Part shown: piece by piece, positions 10,401 through 19,460 of the stretch
Layout of the letters: every line of letters begins with the position of its first letter
How positions within the stretch are numbered: the first letter of the stretch is position 1
Assembly (NCBI GenBank): GCA_033816765.1
Contig: CM066298.1
Coordinates: 2,453,801 to 2,517,800, forward strand
Reading direction: 5' to 3'
Length of the DNA: 64,000 bases
From: Nothopassalora personata
Taxonomy: Eukaryota; Ascomycota; Dothideomycetes; Mycosphaerellales; Mycosphaerellaceae
Notes under the pieces: generated by a model
What the model was told of the DNA's origin: nothing
Seen by the model: the letters and a program-made list of their open reading frames with translations, nothing else
The model's database searches: none
Position numbers and translations under genes: made by a program

Positions 10401-11726
10401 GAGGCGCTCTGCAACGAAGTTAACCCCTTGCTGGTCATGGTGGTTGATCACATGAGTGTCTGAACAGTTGTCATACACCCAGCAATCACTGAAGTTGGCG
10501 CTCAATTTGCTGATTGAGCTCGAAAGGACAGTGAGGCCAGCAAACGCATCTGTTGCGCTTTTGCTTTCGGTTTCGGCTATGGCCGTGTCACGCTCTTCGT
10601 CTTTGCGTCCATTGCGATTTAGCACTCGAAGCAGTCGCTCACCATCATCACCTACGCAGTAGCTGATGAAGTGTTTCCAGTATTTCTTCCACTGCTCGGT
10701 GCGTTGGTGAACTGGTGGGCGCTTGCTAGGGTTAATCACATCACATGAGTAGAGGTTTTTGTGACACTTGTCTTGAGGCTCGCCGGTGATGTTCCAGCAG
10801 CCGCTGGGCTTGTCCTTTCTTTCGGCGTGGTTGTTGCCACGGGTCTTGTTGTTTTCACTACGGCTGCTGCCGCGTGTGTTGTTTTCACTGCGGCTGCTGC
10901 CACGAGTGTTGTTTCCTTCTTTTTGACCAGCACCCTCTGCTGGTGCCGTCGCGTCATCCTCTGCTGAGGGCTCTCCGGACAGGGTCGCGAAGACTGACCG
11001 TCCGTTGGTTGTCGCTGGAGCGGTGTCGCGTATCCACTCCAGGTATCGTTCAGTGAGCTTTTGCAAGCTCATGTTGTCACGCTTCCACTCGTTGTACAGA
11101 GAGGCGCCGTAGGCAGGGGCCTGTCTTTGAATGGCGAGGAGGAAGTGTCTGTTGAGATCCTCGTACTCTGCGTGTTTGCACTTGACCATCTTAGTCTGAA
11201 GTACCAGCCAGTCTGAGCACCAGTCGTCGATCCTGCGAGCGCTGGCCTTTTGTAGCCTGGACAGCTCAAGTGTGAGCTGCCGCTTACGTAAGAGGTCGTC
11301 AGGGCCGTACTGGTCTTTGAGGGCCTGGTACTTGGATCTGAGAGTGGTCTTCCCATGCATCAGTTCTTGGCCTAGCTCTGTTGTTGTTCGAATGAGGTAG
11401 GTGATGAGCTTGGACCTGGCAGTAGCAAAGATGTCATACATCCGTTGCCTGCGGTCTGCGTCTGTTTGCTGTAACTTGATGAGCTCTCTGTTTGCTGTTG
11501 TGGCCTCTGCTGAAGTGTACTGTGATTGGATTTCCTCAAAAGTTAAGTGGACCGGCTCTGTTGGCTCGGTTACGTATTGGTGAGGATCCAGATACTTCCA
11601 GACATTGAGAGACTCTGCGTAGAGCTCAAGCTGACGATCGAATTTGTCCCATTGGTCATGACTCTTGAGTACCACTGTGCCGTATGGCGTTCCAGCGATT
11701 GTGCCGGGTGTCTCGGTAGTGGCCAT
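7446..11726 (-). CDS. Copia Gag-Pol polyprotein lacking an integrase core
   Basis: The 1,426-residue single ORF encodes a retrotransposon polyprotein. A gag-like region occupies about 1-400 and ends in an odd Cys-rich segment near 310-330 (C-x10-C-x7-C) instead of a clear CCHC knuckle. An aspartic protease site follows at about 418 (WVYDNCSDTHVINH). Reverse transcriptase spans about 885-1,130, with FYVDD near 1,069. RNase H occupies about 1,240-1,395 (GASDASYG, SSTEAE, CDN, ADGLTK). Between protease and reverse transcriptase a copia protein should carry the HHCC finger and the D-D-35-E core. Here the text passes from the pre-integrase region (about residue 545) straight to a VKDVLFDETTFYDP segment (about 588-600) that usually follows integrase. 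The frame stays open, so this looks like an in-frame loss of roughly the whole integrase. Cytoplasmic particle assembly and reverse transcription could still work. Confidence 0.9.
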   Translation of the reverse strand: MATTETPGTIAGTPYGTVVLKSHDQWDKFDRQLELYAESLNVWKYLDPHQYVTEPTEPVHLTFEEIQSQYTSAEATTANRELIKLQQTDADRRQRMYDIFATARSKLITYLIRTTTELGQELMHGKTTLRSKYQALKDQYGPDDLLRKRQLTLELSRLQKASARRIDDWCSDWLVLQTKMVKCKHAEYEDLNRHFLLAIQRQAPAYGASLYNEWKRDNMSLQKLTERYLEWIRDTAPATTNGRSVFATLSGEPSAEDDATAPAEGAGQKEGNNTRGSSRSENNTRGSSRSENNKTRGNNHAERKDKPSGCWNITGEPQDKCHKNLYSCDVINPSKRPPVHQRTEQWKKYWKHFISYCVGDDGERLLRVLNRNGRKDEERDTAIAETESKSATDAFAGLTVLSSSISKLSANFSDCWVYDNCSDTHVINHHDQQGVNFVAERLTTSQIQAGTTSFPITALGRVHMTIGGYPFTLLDVAYCPGFHVNVISHTRMEAAGLWWHGRTNTMWHNDTKLLDLHRPTGTIPFFKVVTPPQSPIVYQWPTTDGLVLPKVTEKVRNAHFISTIGRGDINNQTAMQPDRVWDPSKDRVMRVKDVLFDETTFYDPSVLTAGYTTPIENIATAEPAEEPEQYYDLYVAHHEQDTAQAEGVDQQAHHPRKHQYLLGQEPHWPEHQGVKFNRRGKGNSSSLKSDSSFQPSDWPSANGAAAAAGPQDQAKSATISPANEKPENSDNISETQDKDTQSETEADTDYYNTLEQEMMDALTDEDREEITGNDAHSHSHQPYPFTFTPPDAPNNAPTPLFPLEPELFTEDSSINNNNSNTTAYGKSQMRGIRPRPRYPYHHEIPRTRDSSPPRRVNTAVTSMHRDDLPPEPANYRAAMKHRFSQQWTEAMAKEFTKAISTGTFKWVTEKEKDHDAQQEEGLQPSLPLKWVYKYKLDENGMLKSFKARLCARGDLQGTHLDTYAATLPASMFRLCCAMAASFDLEAEQFDVVNAFLNSDLPYTMYLQPPPGINRPSDGHALKLVKALYGLKESPLLWYNSLTDTLASLGLEPLSDSSCIYHDNKVMFFFYVDDLVMLYHRKHKTHAANIKQQLLAKYEMHELGNLTWFLGIKVTRDRQKRLLWLSQEDYIEKLAAKFTISTSARKTSVPVDQHLDWTVPNGHTPTAIAILAYQQRIGSLNFAATHTRPDIAFSLSMLSQYLTKPTETHLKLADQCLRYLLETKTLCLVYGASKHITGLHSHPEHLGNNHEFFGASDASYGMNTDRTSSTGWIFMLFGGPVDYKASKQVTVTKSSTEAELLGLSQAASELIQWERVFAELHLQFNQRTHLYCDNTQTIRLVNQQGQKLDTKLRHVDIHHHWLRQRDQRGDIEIRYLNTNDMPADGLTKLLPPQKHKHFVKLLNMAEEGVDPRSSFSSTSTSHTTPGG

Positions 11727-11998
11727 GACTGCTGATGGTGACCTTTGCTAATTGTGATTGGGCCCAGTGAAAGTTCCTGTAGGTTCACTGGTCCGTGGGG
11801 TGCACCGTACCGCTGCACTGTTGTGCAGTAGTCCTTCTTTTGGTGCTGTTTTTTTTTGTACCGTACCGCTGCACTGCTGTGCAGTAGTCTGGTGTGTTTT
11901 TGGTGACGATGCAAACTCTGCTCCGGGGGTACCTGGGTCCCTTGTTCCTCACTCGTTGCTTCCTGTGTGTGTAGCGAATGTTAGTGAGTGCTTGTCGG

Positions 11999-12007
11999 GC
12001 TCATAAC
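11999..12007 (-). other. Copia primer-binding site, half initiator tRNA-Met type
   Basis: The plus strand reads GGGCTCATAAC ending at 12,007, directly beside the 5' LTR (12,008). This is the anticodon stem-loop sequence of eukaryotic initiator tRNA-Met as I know it. The coding strand is therefore complementary to the 3' end of a cleaved half tRNA, as established for Ty5 and copia. Confidence 0.75.
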
Positions 12008-12225
12008 TATCACGTTGTGACGGCTGTCTGCGTAATTATTGGTGTATAGGCTCATATGAAAGGAGGTGACAAAAGCGAGTTGTGTATTGCATGTGTCTAT
12101 GTAAAATTGAGATGTTTGAGAATTGAAGAGTTTGCCGGTGACTAATCAAAGTCACGTGAGTCTTGGCAACCGTTGACTCAGTCTTGTTTTGGGCTGCTGC
12201 CCAGGTGCACGCTTGGATCGTGACA
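12008..12225 (-). repeat. Copia 5' LTR
   Basis: It appears identical over 218 bp to the LTR at 7,152-7,369. It is followed by the CCTAT duplication at 12,226-12,230. Transcription of the element would start here, on the minus strand. Confidence 0.92.
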
Positions 12226-12230
12226 CCTAT

Positions 12231-12280
12231 TCCCAACGAATGAAGTTCTTCCACGTGCACGATCGTACCGGACCGTAACA
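12231..12280 (-). repeat. 3' LTR of gag-only element, inner part
   Basis: These are the last 50 bases (plus-strand order) of the LTR split by the copia; they match 14,292-14,341 and end GGACCGTAACA. Confidence 0.9.
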
Positions 12281-12387
12281 CCATCCCCCTCCCTAGGATC
12301 GATGCCCCAGCGATCACGTGTCGTTCGTTAGTCATAAGTAGGTCCTGTCCTCCGAAATTCAAATTCCGCAACCACCCTTTTCTTACC

Positions 12388-12888
12388 ATGTCTTCGTCCT
12401 CCGCCCAGCGCAAAAAACGTCGTCTTGCTAAAATCTTTGCTGATCCCTTTGTTCCTTCTAAACCTTGCGACCACTGTTGCCGGAATCAGCGCCCCTGCGT
12501 TTACATTGCCGATTTTTCCATCATGTCTTGTGCCAACTGCACCCGCCTCGGGAAACCTTGTGTCACCTCCTCCCTCGAGAAACTCGACCGCGTCGTGGAA
12601 GAGTTGACAGAGAAGATCGAGTCAGACGAGCAGGAGATAGAGCGGCTCAAGATTTCCGCGGAAGACATTTTCCGAAAGATCGAGGCTCTCCGTCAGCGGA
12701 TCCGTCGCAATCGCGAGGTTCGAAACATGAATAACTCCCGGGTCGACGAGGAAGTAGCCCACCTCGCCGCCAACACAGAGTTCGATCCGAACGACCCCGA
12801 ACTGTCGGACTTCCCTGGTCTCGAGAGCGATCTTCTTGGAGCCGGCCTCGCTTCTCCGTTCTCGTGGCCCGATGGCCATCCGTCGTAA
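12388..12888 (+). CDS. Antisense Cys6/coiled-coil ORF inside the gag-only element
   Basis: A 166-codon ORF runs opposite to gag. Residues about 27-56 carry two C-x2-C-x6-C units separated by ten residues (CDHCCRNQRPC and CANCTRLGKPC). This matches the spacing of the fungal Zn(II)2Cys6 binuclear cluster (C-x2-C-x6-C-x5-16-C-x2-C-x6-8-C). A heptad-like, highly charged segment follows at about 62-112 (coiled coil), then an acidic tail. In Gal4-type regulators a coiled coil after the cluster serves dimerisation; here there is no activation or middle homology domain. Codon use looks like host coding DNA (C-ending codons). It converges with gag, 112 bp apart, and stays inside the LTRs. Similar short Cys-rich ORFs could exist in autonomous relatives. 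The function is unknown; a DNA- or RNA-binding role is only an inference from the cysteine pattern. Confidence 0.6.
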   Translation: MSSSSAQRKKRRLAKIFADPFVPSKPCDHCCRNQRPCVYIADFSIMSCANCTRLGKPCVTSSLEKLDRVVEELTEKIESDEQEIERLKISAEDIFRKIEALRQRIRRNREVRNMNNSRVDEEVAHLAANTEFDPNDPELSDFPGLESDLLGAGLASPFSWPDGHPS

Positions 12889-13000
12889 GTCGTGATATCC
12901 AGTAGTCATTTGTCCCGTGTCGTTGTGTTGACTTCTGTGTCCTAGGTCATCAAATCAAGAAGCCGCTGTTTGATGCCTTGCTGTCCTCAGGTTGTTTCTG

Positions 13001-13999
13001 CTAGGCAGATTTCGAGAAGAAGTTCTCGCATTCCTGGTATGTATTCTCTTCGCGAATCATTGCGTTGAACTCGCGGCTAACCATGTTCTTTTTCTTGCAG
13101 TTCCTTGCAAAATGGCCTTGCTCGCCACATACGTAGCAGGTGGAACCTTTGCTCTTCAGCCCCCTTCCTGTCCTACGTTCCGTTACGTCCAATTCCATTG
13201 GGTCTCCGTAACCATTAGGGTCCTGACTTCTGGCCTTGAAGCCCCCTCTTCCGCCCGCGGCGGGTCTCTGGTATCCAGGCTGTACGTGTCGGTCGTACCT
13301 CAACTCCTGGAGCCTTTCGTCGATCTCCTTTGCTGCCTTGATCATCGCCCCTAGCGTAACGACGCTGGCGTTTCGGGATAGTTCGGCTTTGACGTTGTCT
13401 TTCAGCCCGAGGTAGAACTGCGATCGCAAAGCTGCGTCGTTCCATTCCAGGTCGGCGGCATATCCTTGGAATTCTGAGGCGTACAGCGCTACAGAAGTAG
13501 TCTGTCGAAGTTGTCGGATATGTCGGTCGGCGTATACCTCCTCATTTGGTATCCCGTATAGATCATCGAGTTTCGTCTCAAACTCGTCGTAGTCGTGGAA
13601 AATTTTTCGAGTTTCCGTTTTCGGTGTTTCTCCCTCGCCCTGGTTGTGTAGCCAGTCCTTGAGGTATGGTCGGAATCCTCTAGCTGCTTTTCCTCGTAGG
13701 AAGGATGCGGCGTACAAGACTTTAGAAGCCTCGCCTTGAAACTGGTGTGCGTTGAAGTGAAGGTACAACTGAACCTGCAGTTGAAAAGCCTCCAGTTTGT
13801 CCTTGGTCCCGTCGAACGTCTCCGGCGTAGACACCTTAGGTGCACGGTGGTGGTCCAATGGGTTCAGCATACCCATAGGAGTGTTGTTGTTCTTGCTGCT
13901 TCCTGTAATCGACATTTCGCTCATTCGTTCCGTGATGCCAGTTGACTGTGGCTGTTGTCGTGACGGACTCCGGGTAGCGTCTCTCCCAGACATATGCAA
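13001..13999 (-). CDS. Gag protein of the gag-only element (CCHC knuckle)
   Basis: This 332-residue ORF starts 26 bp inside the 5' LTR border. Residues about 55-215 show the usual Ty3/gypsy capsid-type pattern (PETFDGTKDKLEAF, then the FLRGKAARGF and FYLGLKDNVKAEL segments). Near 285-298 is a canonical CCHC zinc knuckle (CYVCGEQGHFARNC), which binds RNA in nucleocapsids. The protein stops about 30 residues after the knuckle; no protease follows in any frame before the antisense ORF. It therefore provides particle and RNA-packaging functions only. A full-length relative would have to supply pol. The frame is intact and not RIPed. Confidence 0.85.
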   Translation of the reverse strand: MHMSGRDATRSPSRQQPQSTGITERMSEMSITGSSKNNNTPMGMLNPLDHHRAPKVSTPETFDGTKDKLEAFQLQVQLYLHFNAHQFQGEASKVLYAASFLRGKAARGFRPYLKDWLHNQGEGETPKTETRKIFHDYDEFETKLDDLYGIPNEEVYADRHIRQLRQTTSVALYASEFQGYAADLEWNDAALRSQFYLGLKDNVKAELSRNASVVTLGAMIKAAKEIDERLQELRYDRHVQPGYQRPAAGGRGGFKARSQDPNGYGDPMELDVTERRTGRGLKSKGSTCYVCGEQGHFARNCKKKNMVSREFNAMIREENTYQECENFFSKSA

Positions 14000-14025
14000 A
14001 GGGCCCTGGTGGTGGTGCTCAAAGT

Positions 14026-14341
14026 TGTTAGGAACCGCTGTACGTTATCACAACTCGGGCTTGGATCTTTACAGGGATGTCTCAATCAGTTATGAAGGTA
14101 GTGGTTCCAAACAGTATATGGTGTATACTTAAAATGAGTTGAGCACGAAGCTCCTATCTACTTGCAAAAGAGCGTCGTCTATATAGTGCCATGTCTTGGC
14201 GCGGTCTGTCCTGCTCTCTCGGTAGAGCACTAAGAGCGCTCTGCTATGAGTCACACAAGAGCGCCCGCTCATTGGCAGCGCGTGTCCCTATTCCCAACGA
14301 ATGAAGTTCTTCCACGTGCACGATCGTACCGGACCGTAACA
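14026..14341 (-). repeat. 5' LTR of gag-only element (intact copy)
   Basis: This 316-bp LTR is the uninterrupted sister of the split LTR. It preserves the copia empty site (CGTGTCCCTATTCCCAACG around 14,281-14,299). It is followed by the TCTTA duplication at 14,342-14,346. Confidence 0.92.
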
Positions 14342-16340
14342 TCTTACTAATTGGAATATACTCTTATCCTAATTATTTATCTTCGCTTAGCTCGCTTTAG
14401 CCTCTCTAAAGAATACCGTTACGTAACTTAACTTATCTCTTTTTAAGACTAGCCCTAGAACGAGACATAACACTTAATATTACTACTATTGCTAATAAGT
14501 ATAGAGTTAACCGCTTAACGCTATCGCGACGCTAGAATTAAAGTACTAAAAATTCTACCTTAAAGCACGAAGAATAGCGTATTCTTTATAACTAGTAAGA
14601 GCGGACACTTATAGTCTATCTTAATATACTATCTAAACGTAGACTACTACCTATACCTTTAATACTACTTAACTTTATTAAGGATATCGCTAAAATACGT
14701 CCCTATTAATCCTAGGTACCTAGGCTTTACTAGAGGTATAAGGATAAGATCCTATCTATATATCTCTAGCTATTTAATAAGGAGCGTAAAAAGGTAGATA
14801 GTAAGTATTACTATACCGCCTACTTCTAGTTATAAGAGTAGAAAGTTATATAGTATAAGATTAAGCTAGAAAATACGTATAATATAGACGAAAAAGGTAT
14901 ACTTATTAGCTTTCTTTTAAAGGTAAGAAGAATAGTCTCTAAGTTAGTATTTAAGAGCGGAAAGTTAATAGGTAATATATAAGATAGTAATAGAGAGTAA
15001 CTTACTATTATAGGGTATATCTATACTAATCTCATAGTACTTCTACCTTACCTTATTTACTAGGCTAAGACTAACAATATTTAAGATAGTTAGGTATAGG
15101 ATCTTATAGCTACTATCTACTAGGCATTCTTTACTTTAAGTAAGAAGGGCTAAATAGACAATAAGCTTAGATTAGTATAGTTATAATAGGTATTCTATTA
15201 TTTTACGAAGAATAAGACTCGAAGGGATTATAGACTTCTCTATATAGATAGATATAGGTTATATTTTAATATAGCTTTCCTTAAATGGGCATATACTAAT
15301 AAGATCTCAGTCTCTATATATCTACCTTACTTAACGTACCGGTTATAACCTCTAGATATATTACTATTTACGACCTTTAGTATCTACTACTCCTAGGAGT
15401 TTAATAAACATATTTATAGGTATAGGGTTATTATAAGCGTCTCTAAGCGTAATTTCTTTACGCTATTCTAGCTAGTATAGACTAAGGTATTTACTATAAA
15501 GAATATAGTTAGTAGATAAGCTAAAATAGGCCTCTATCTATATAATCCCTTAATAGTACTTAGTATCTTTAAAATAGCTACTCCTACTATTAAAACTTTA
15601 CGTCCTTAAACTAGCTTATCTAGTAGTTTAGTCCTATCTACTAGTAACTAAAGAAAGCTTAAGGATACACTAAAGGACCTATAGCTTAAGAAAAATACTA
15701 CTAAGCTTAAGAACCTAGAGAATACTATTATAGCTATTGCTATAGAGAATACGCTCCTTAAGGCTAAGAATAGTAACTTTATAACCGTACTTAAGATTAA
15801 GAAGAAGAAGCGTAAGCGTAGTAAGGAGATTATAGAGTAGCTAAGGGCTAATAAAAATAATAGGACTATATTCTTCTTACCTAAGAAGGTTATCTAAGTA
15901 TAGGCTATTACGACTAATAAGGAGCTTAGAAAAGAGACTACTATTACTAATAAGTAGCTTAAGAAGGAGGCTAATACTACTAAGCGTAAAGCTAAGTATA
16001 TTATAGTAGAGCTACGTAAAGAATAACGCGTAGACACTACTACTACGAAGAAGGCTACTAAGGTAGCTAAGAGCCTTTAAAAGTAGTAGGCTTATAAGAC
16101 TACTACTACTAAGCGATAGCTATAATAAGCGTTATAATAGTTAGCTAAGAAGCTACGTAGGCGTAAGTAGTTAATAGTAAAGCTAAAGGTACCTATAGGT
16201 AGTAATAATAAGGTTGAAGTAATAGGTAGTCCTATTAAGAGCAAAATACTATAGTAAGGTACTAATAGGTAGGTAAAGTAGCTACTATAATAATAGTTAT
16301 AAGAATAATAGAACAATAATTTAATAAATATACTATCCGA
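14342..16340 (+). pseudogene. RIPed Fot1/pogo-type transposase relic
   Basis: Ignoring stops, the plus strand follows a Tc1/mariner-superfamily pogo/Fot1 transposase. It has an N-terminal helix-turn-helix region (about 14,480-14,650), the segment NIDEKGILIS near 14,890 (from Y-N-M-D-E-x-G), and then LLYIDRYRLYFNIAFLKWA near 15,235-15,290, the mutated form of the D-G-H-x-S-H catalytic motif. QPLDILLFTTF follows near 15,350 and a charged C-terminal tail rich in Lys/Glu at 15,650-16,080. All catalytic contexts are damaged by TpA conversion. Terminal repeats were not identified. The gag-only element inserted at the edge of, or just outside, this relic. Confidence 0.75.
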
Positions 16341-16363
16341 ATATTAAGTCGATAGGGGCCGTA

Positions 16364-16594
16364 GCCTAGTTAACATGGTTTCTCTCGAATCCGGGGTTTT
16401 GCCTTTTCGCCTATTTACCTATATGCCTATATGCCTATATGCCTGTATGCCTGTATGCCTGTTTAGCTATTTGGCTGTTTAGCTATTTGCCTGTTTGCCT
16501 ATATGCCTATTTGCCTATATACCTATATGCCTATATGCCTATATACTATGCACTTACTCGTAGGGGCTATTCTATAGCCCCTACGAGTAAGTGC
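16364..16594 (+). repeat. Left terminal inverted repeat of family D with 8-bp subrepeats and hairpin
   Basis: The core inverted repeat is 16,364-16,411. The 8-bp repeat array (ATGCCTAT/TGCCTGTA, with some GGCTGTTT variants) is about 16,412-16,549. A hairpin with perfect 18-bp arms (GCACTTACTCGTAGGGGC and its complement around a 9-base loop) lies at 16,550-16,594. Confidence 0.8.
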
Positions 16595-16677
16595 CTAGCA
16601 TATATAGTATAGAGAAGTTAGGGAAATAGATTTCGCGAATTAGTTTAAGCACACTCCCTCGTAGGGCATATTTACTA

Positions 16678-16812
16678 GCACTTAATCGTAGGAGCGAGTT
16701 TATAGACCCTACGAGTAAGTGTCTATAGCCCCTACGAGTAAATGCTCATTTACAGGGTTACTATTAAAAGAGTTCTATAGGCGTTCGTTCTTTAAGAGCA
16801 CTTACTCGTAGG
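16678..16812 (+). repeat. Further copies of the ACTTACTCGTAGG palindromic motif
   Basis: Near-copies of the hairpin arm occur at about 16,678-16,695 (plus orientation), 16,706-16,722 and 16,728-16,745 (reverse) and 16,798-16,812 (plus). Confidence 0.7.
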
Positions 16813-17398
16813 ATAATATAGTATTCGTAAGATAAGACATAATATAATAGAAAACAGGCGCAGTTACAGTTATATATAGATAGTAAACTATTTACACTTC
16901 TTGTTCTTACGGCGATAGGCTCCGTAGGTAGTAGACTATACAGTACCGGTAGTAGTAGCACCTATTTACGAGTACTAGCGGCACTTATTCTTATACGGCG
17001 TCTTACCGCGGCACGAACGATACACTTGCGGTCTAGGCTCACTAAGACCTGTTACGAGGTCTTAGATATTGCCGGCATGCGTCCACTTTATTAGCCGGTT
17101 AGAAGACTAGCCGCCCTCGCTAGTAGCTACGCGCGAAAAAAGGTCGTCCTACTCCTATATATACGTTAGTCTTAATTATAGAGCGTAGAGTTAAGCATTA
17201 GCTTAGCATCGTAAAGACTTACTTACTACGGTATAGAGACGATGCTACCCGCTAAAGGCATCCTATACTTGTTTATATTTTTACCCGTAGGCCGGCCTTA
17301 CTTACTAGGGTTTACGCCTCGGCGCACGACATAATCGCTACGCTTAACGATTTTAATAGCCTTACCGGTAGTGTTTCTACCGCCGGTAGAGGGCACAG
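16813..17398. other. RIPed interior of family D, unassigned
   Basis: This is TA-converted sequence with no open frame of substance. A minus-strand reading around 17,250-17,390 gives GKAIKIVKRSDYVVRRG-like text, possibly coding in origin, but I recognise no family. Confidence 0.3.
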
Positions 17399-18307
<909 letters not shown>

Positions 18308-18309
18308 AT

Positions 18310-18407
<98 letters not shown>

Positions 18408-18518
18408 TTACTACTGTTACTACTATTGCTACTATTACTACTACTACTATTACTACTATTACTACTGTTACTACTGTTACTACTATTATTGTTATTATTA
18501 CTACTACTACTACTACTA
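18308..18518. repeat. Second (TAC)n microsatellite with interruptions
   Basis: About 210 bases of ACT/TAC units: pure for roughly the first 100 bases, then interrupted by TGT, TAT and TGC variants. Confidence 0.93.
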
Positions 18519-18921
18519 CGGATAGTTATAAGAGGGCGTATGTAATGTAAATGTTAAGGAAAGGAAGACAGTTATTTAGAGAAGTGTTGCGCTTCTTAAA
18601 TGCCTTTCCTCTATTATCCTAAGTCGTATTATCGTCGCTAGGTAAGTTCTTAATAGTATACTATTATAGGCTATTGTCTAGCTATTGTTCTTAAATAAGT
18701 AGGTTCTAATCCTATAGGTTATTAGAGGATGTAATCCTAAGGCACTCGAGCCTTTATACAAGTCGTCTATTAGTAGATATGTTAAGTAGATTTAGGTGAT
18801 ACTATAGCGACAGTAGCGAAGTGTACGGAGTAGCGTATAGTAAATACTAAGGTTCTACTAAGCCGCACATAGTTAGTGAAGTTATGCGTCGAAAGACGAC
18901 CCTATACCTCGTGTTAGTAAG

Positions 18922-19460
18922 GAGCACTTCCTCGTAGGCGTGTAATGCTCGCCCCTCCGAGGAAGTATAAGTACTCTATAAGAAATAAGCTATATCGAAA
19001 CATATAAGCTTACGGTAGTAAGTAGCGACTAGGCTATAATGTTATTAGGTAGGTAAGTGAAGCGACACCTAACTCTAGTAAAAAGCACTTACTCGTAGGG
19101 CCTATAGCACTTACTCGTAGGGCCTATTACTACACCCCTACGAGTAAGTGCTATAGGAAACTCGTCGTGCCCGACAGTAAGCTAAGACTAACTAAGCGAC
19201 TCGTAACCCTCCTTAAGGTAGGCACGGCTTCCGGCGGTAATATTCTCCTACGAGTAAGTACGTTAATCGAGAAGGAGCTCGTAATCTATGTCCTCCGTAC
19301 GACCGATACGGAGTAGGTAAGGAGGTAGGCGGTAGATTTATTAAAGTCGATCTTAAAACATTAAATACGTAGTAACTACACCCTATTAGCTACTCTAACA
19401 TAATAAAAGATGCGAGCACTTCCTCGTAGGGGCGAGCATTACACGCCTACGAGGAAGTGC
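18922..19460. repeat. Cluster of internal hairpin motifs in family D
   Basis: Copies of the palindromic arm occur at 18,922-18,975 (CTTCCTCGTAGG variant, inverted pair), 19,083-19,153 (two direct and one inverted CTTACTCGTAGGG), 19,244-19,260 (single) and 19,415-19,460 (perfect inverted pair of GCACTTCCTCGTAGG arms). They share the core of the terminal hairpins. Confidence 0.75.

Larger units (their letters stand above)
7152..12225 (-). mobile_element. Young Ty1/copia retrotransposon without integrase
   Basis: This is a 5,074-bp element with two 218-bp LTRs (7,152-7,369 and 12,008-12,225) that read identical, terminal TGTCACG...CGTGATA on the coding strand, and a perfect CCTAT duplication. 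Next to the 5' LTR (right side) the coding strand reads GTTATGAGCCC, complementary to the anticodon region of initiator tRNA-Met, the half-tRNA primer type known from Ty5 and Drosophila copia. A purine tract (GAGCTGAGGGGGTG) abuts the 3' LTR. One open reading frame of 1,426 codons spans the inside. No RIP is visible. Identical LTRs, the intact ORF and the clean target duplication mean a recent insertion, although integrase is missing from the ORF. Confidence 0.93.
6886..14341 (-). mobile_element. Gag-only (non-autonomous) Ty3-type LTR element carrying a nested copia
   Basis: Two 316-bp LTRs (6,886-7,151 plus 12,231-12,280, and 14,026-14,341) begin TGTTAGG and end CGTAACA. They are flanked by the 5-bp duplication TCTTA. 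With the nested copia (7,152-12,225) and one copy of its CCTAT duplication removed, the element is 2,377 bp. A polypurine tract (AGGGAGGGGGATGG on the minus strand) abuts the left LTR, so the element is oriented on the minus strand, like its gag gene. No protease, reverse transcriptase, RNase H or integrase is encoded. The two LTRs differ at one position that I can see (G at 6,931, A at 14,071), a RIP-type change. It is otherwise free of RIP although it sits in RIPed DNA, so it inserted after the surrounding mutation. It must be mobilised in trans. Confidence 0.88.
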
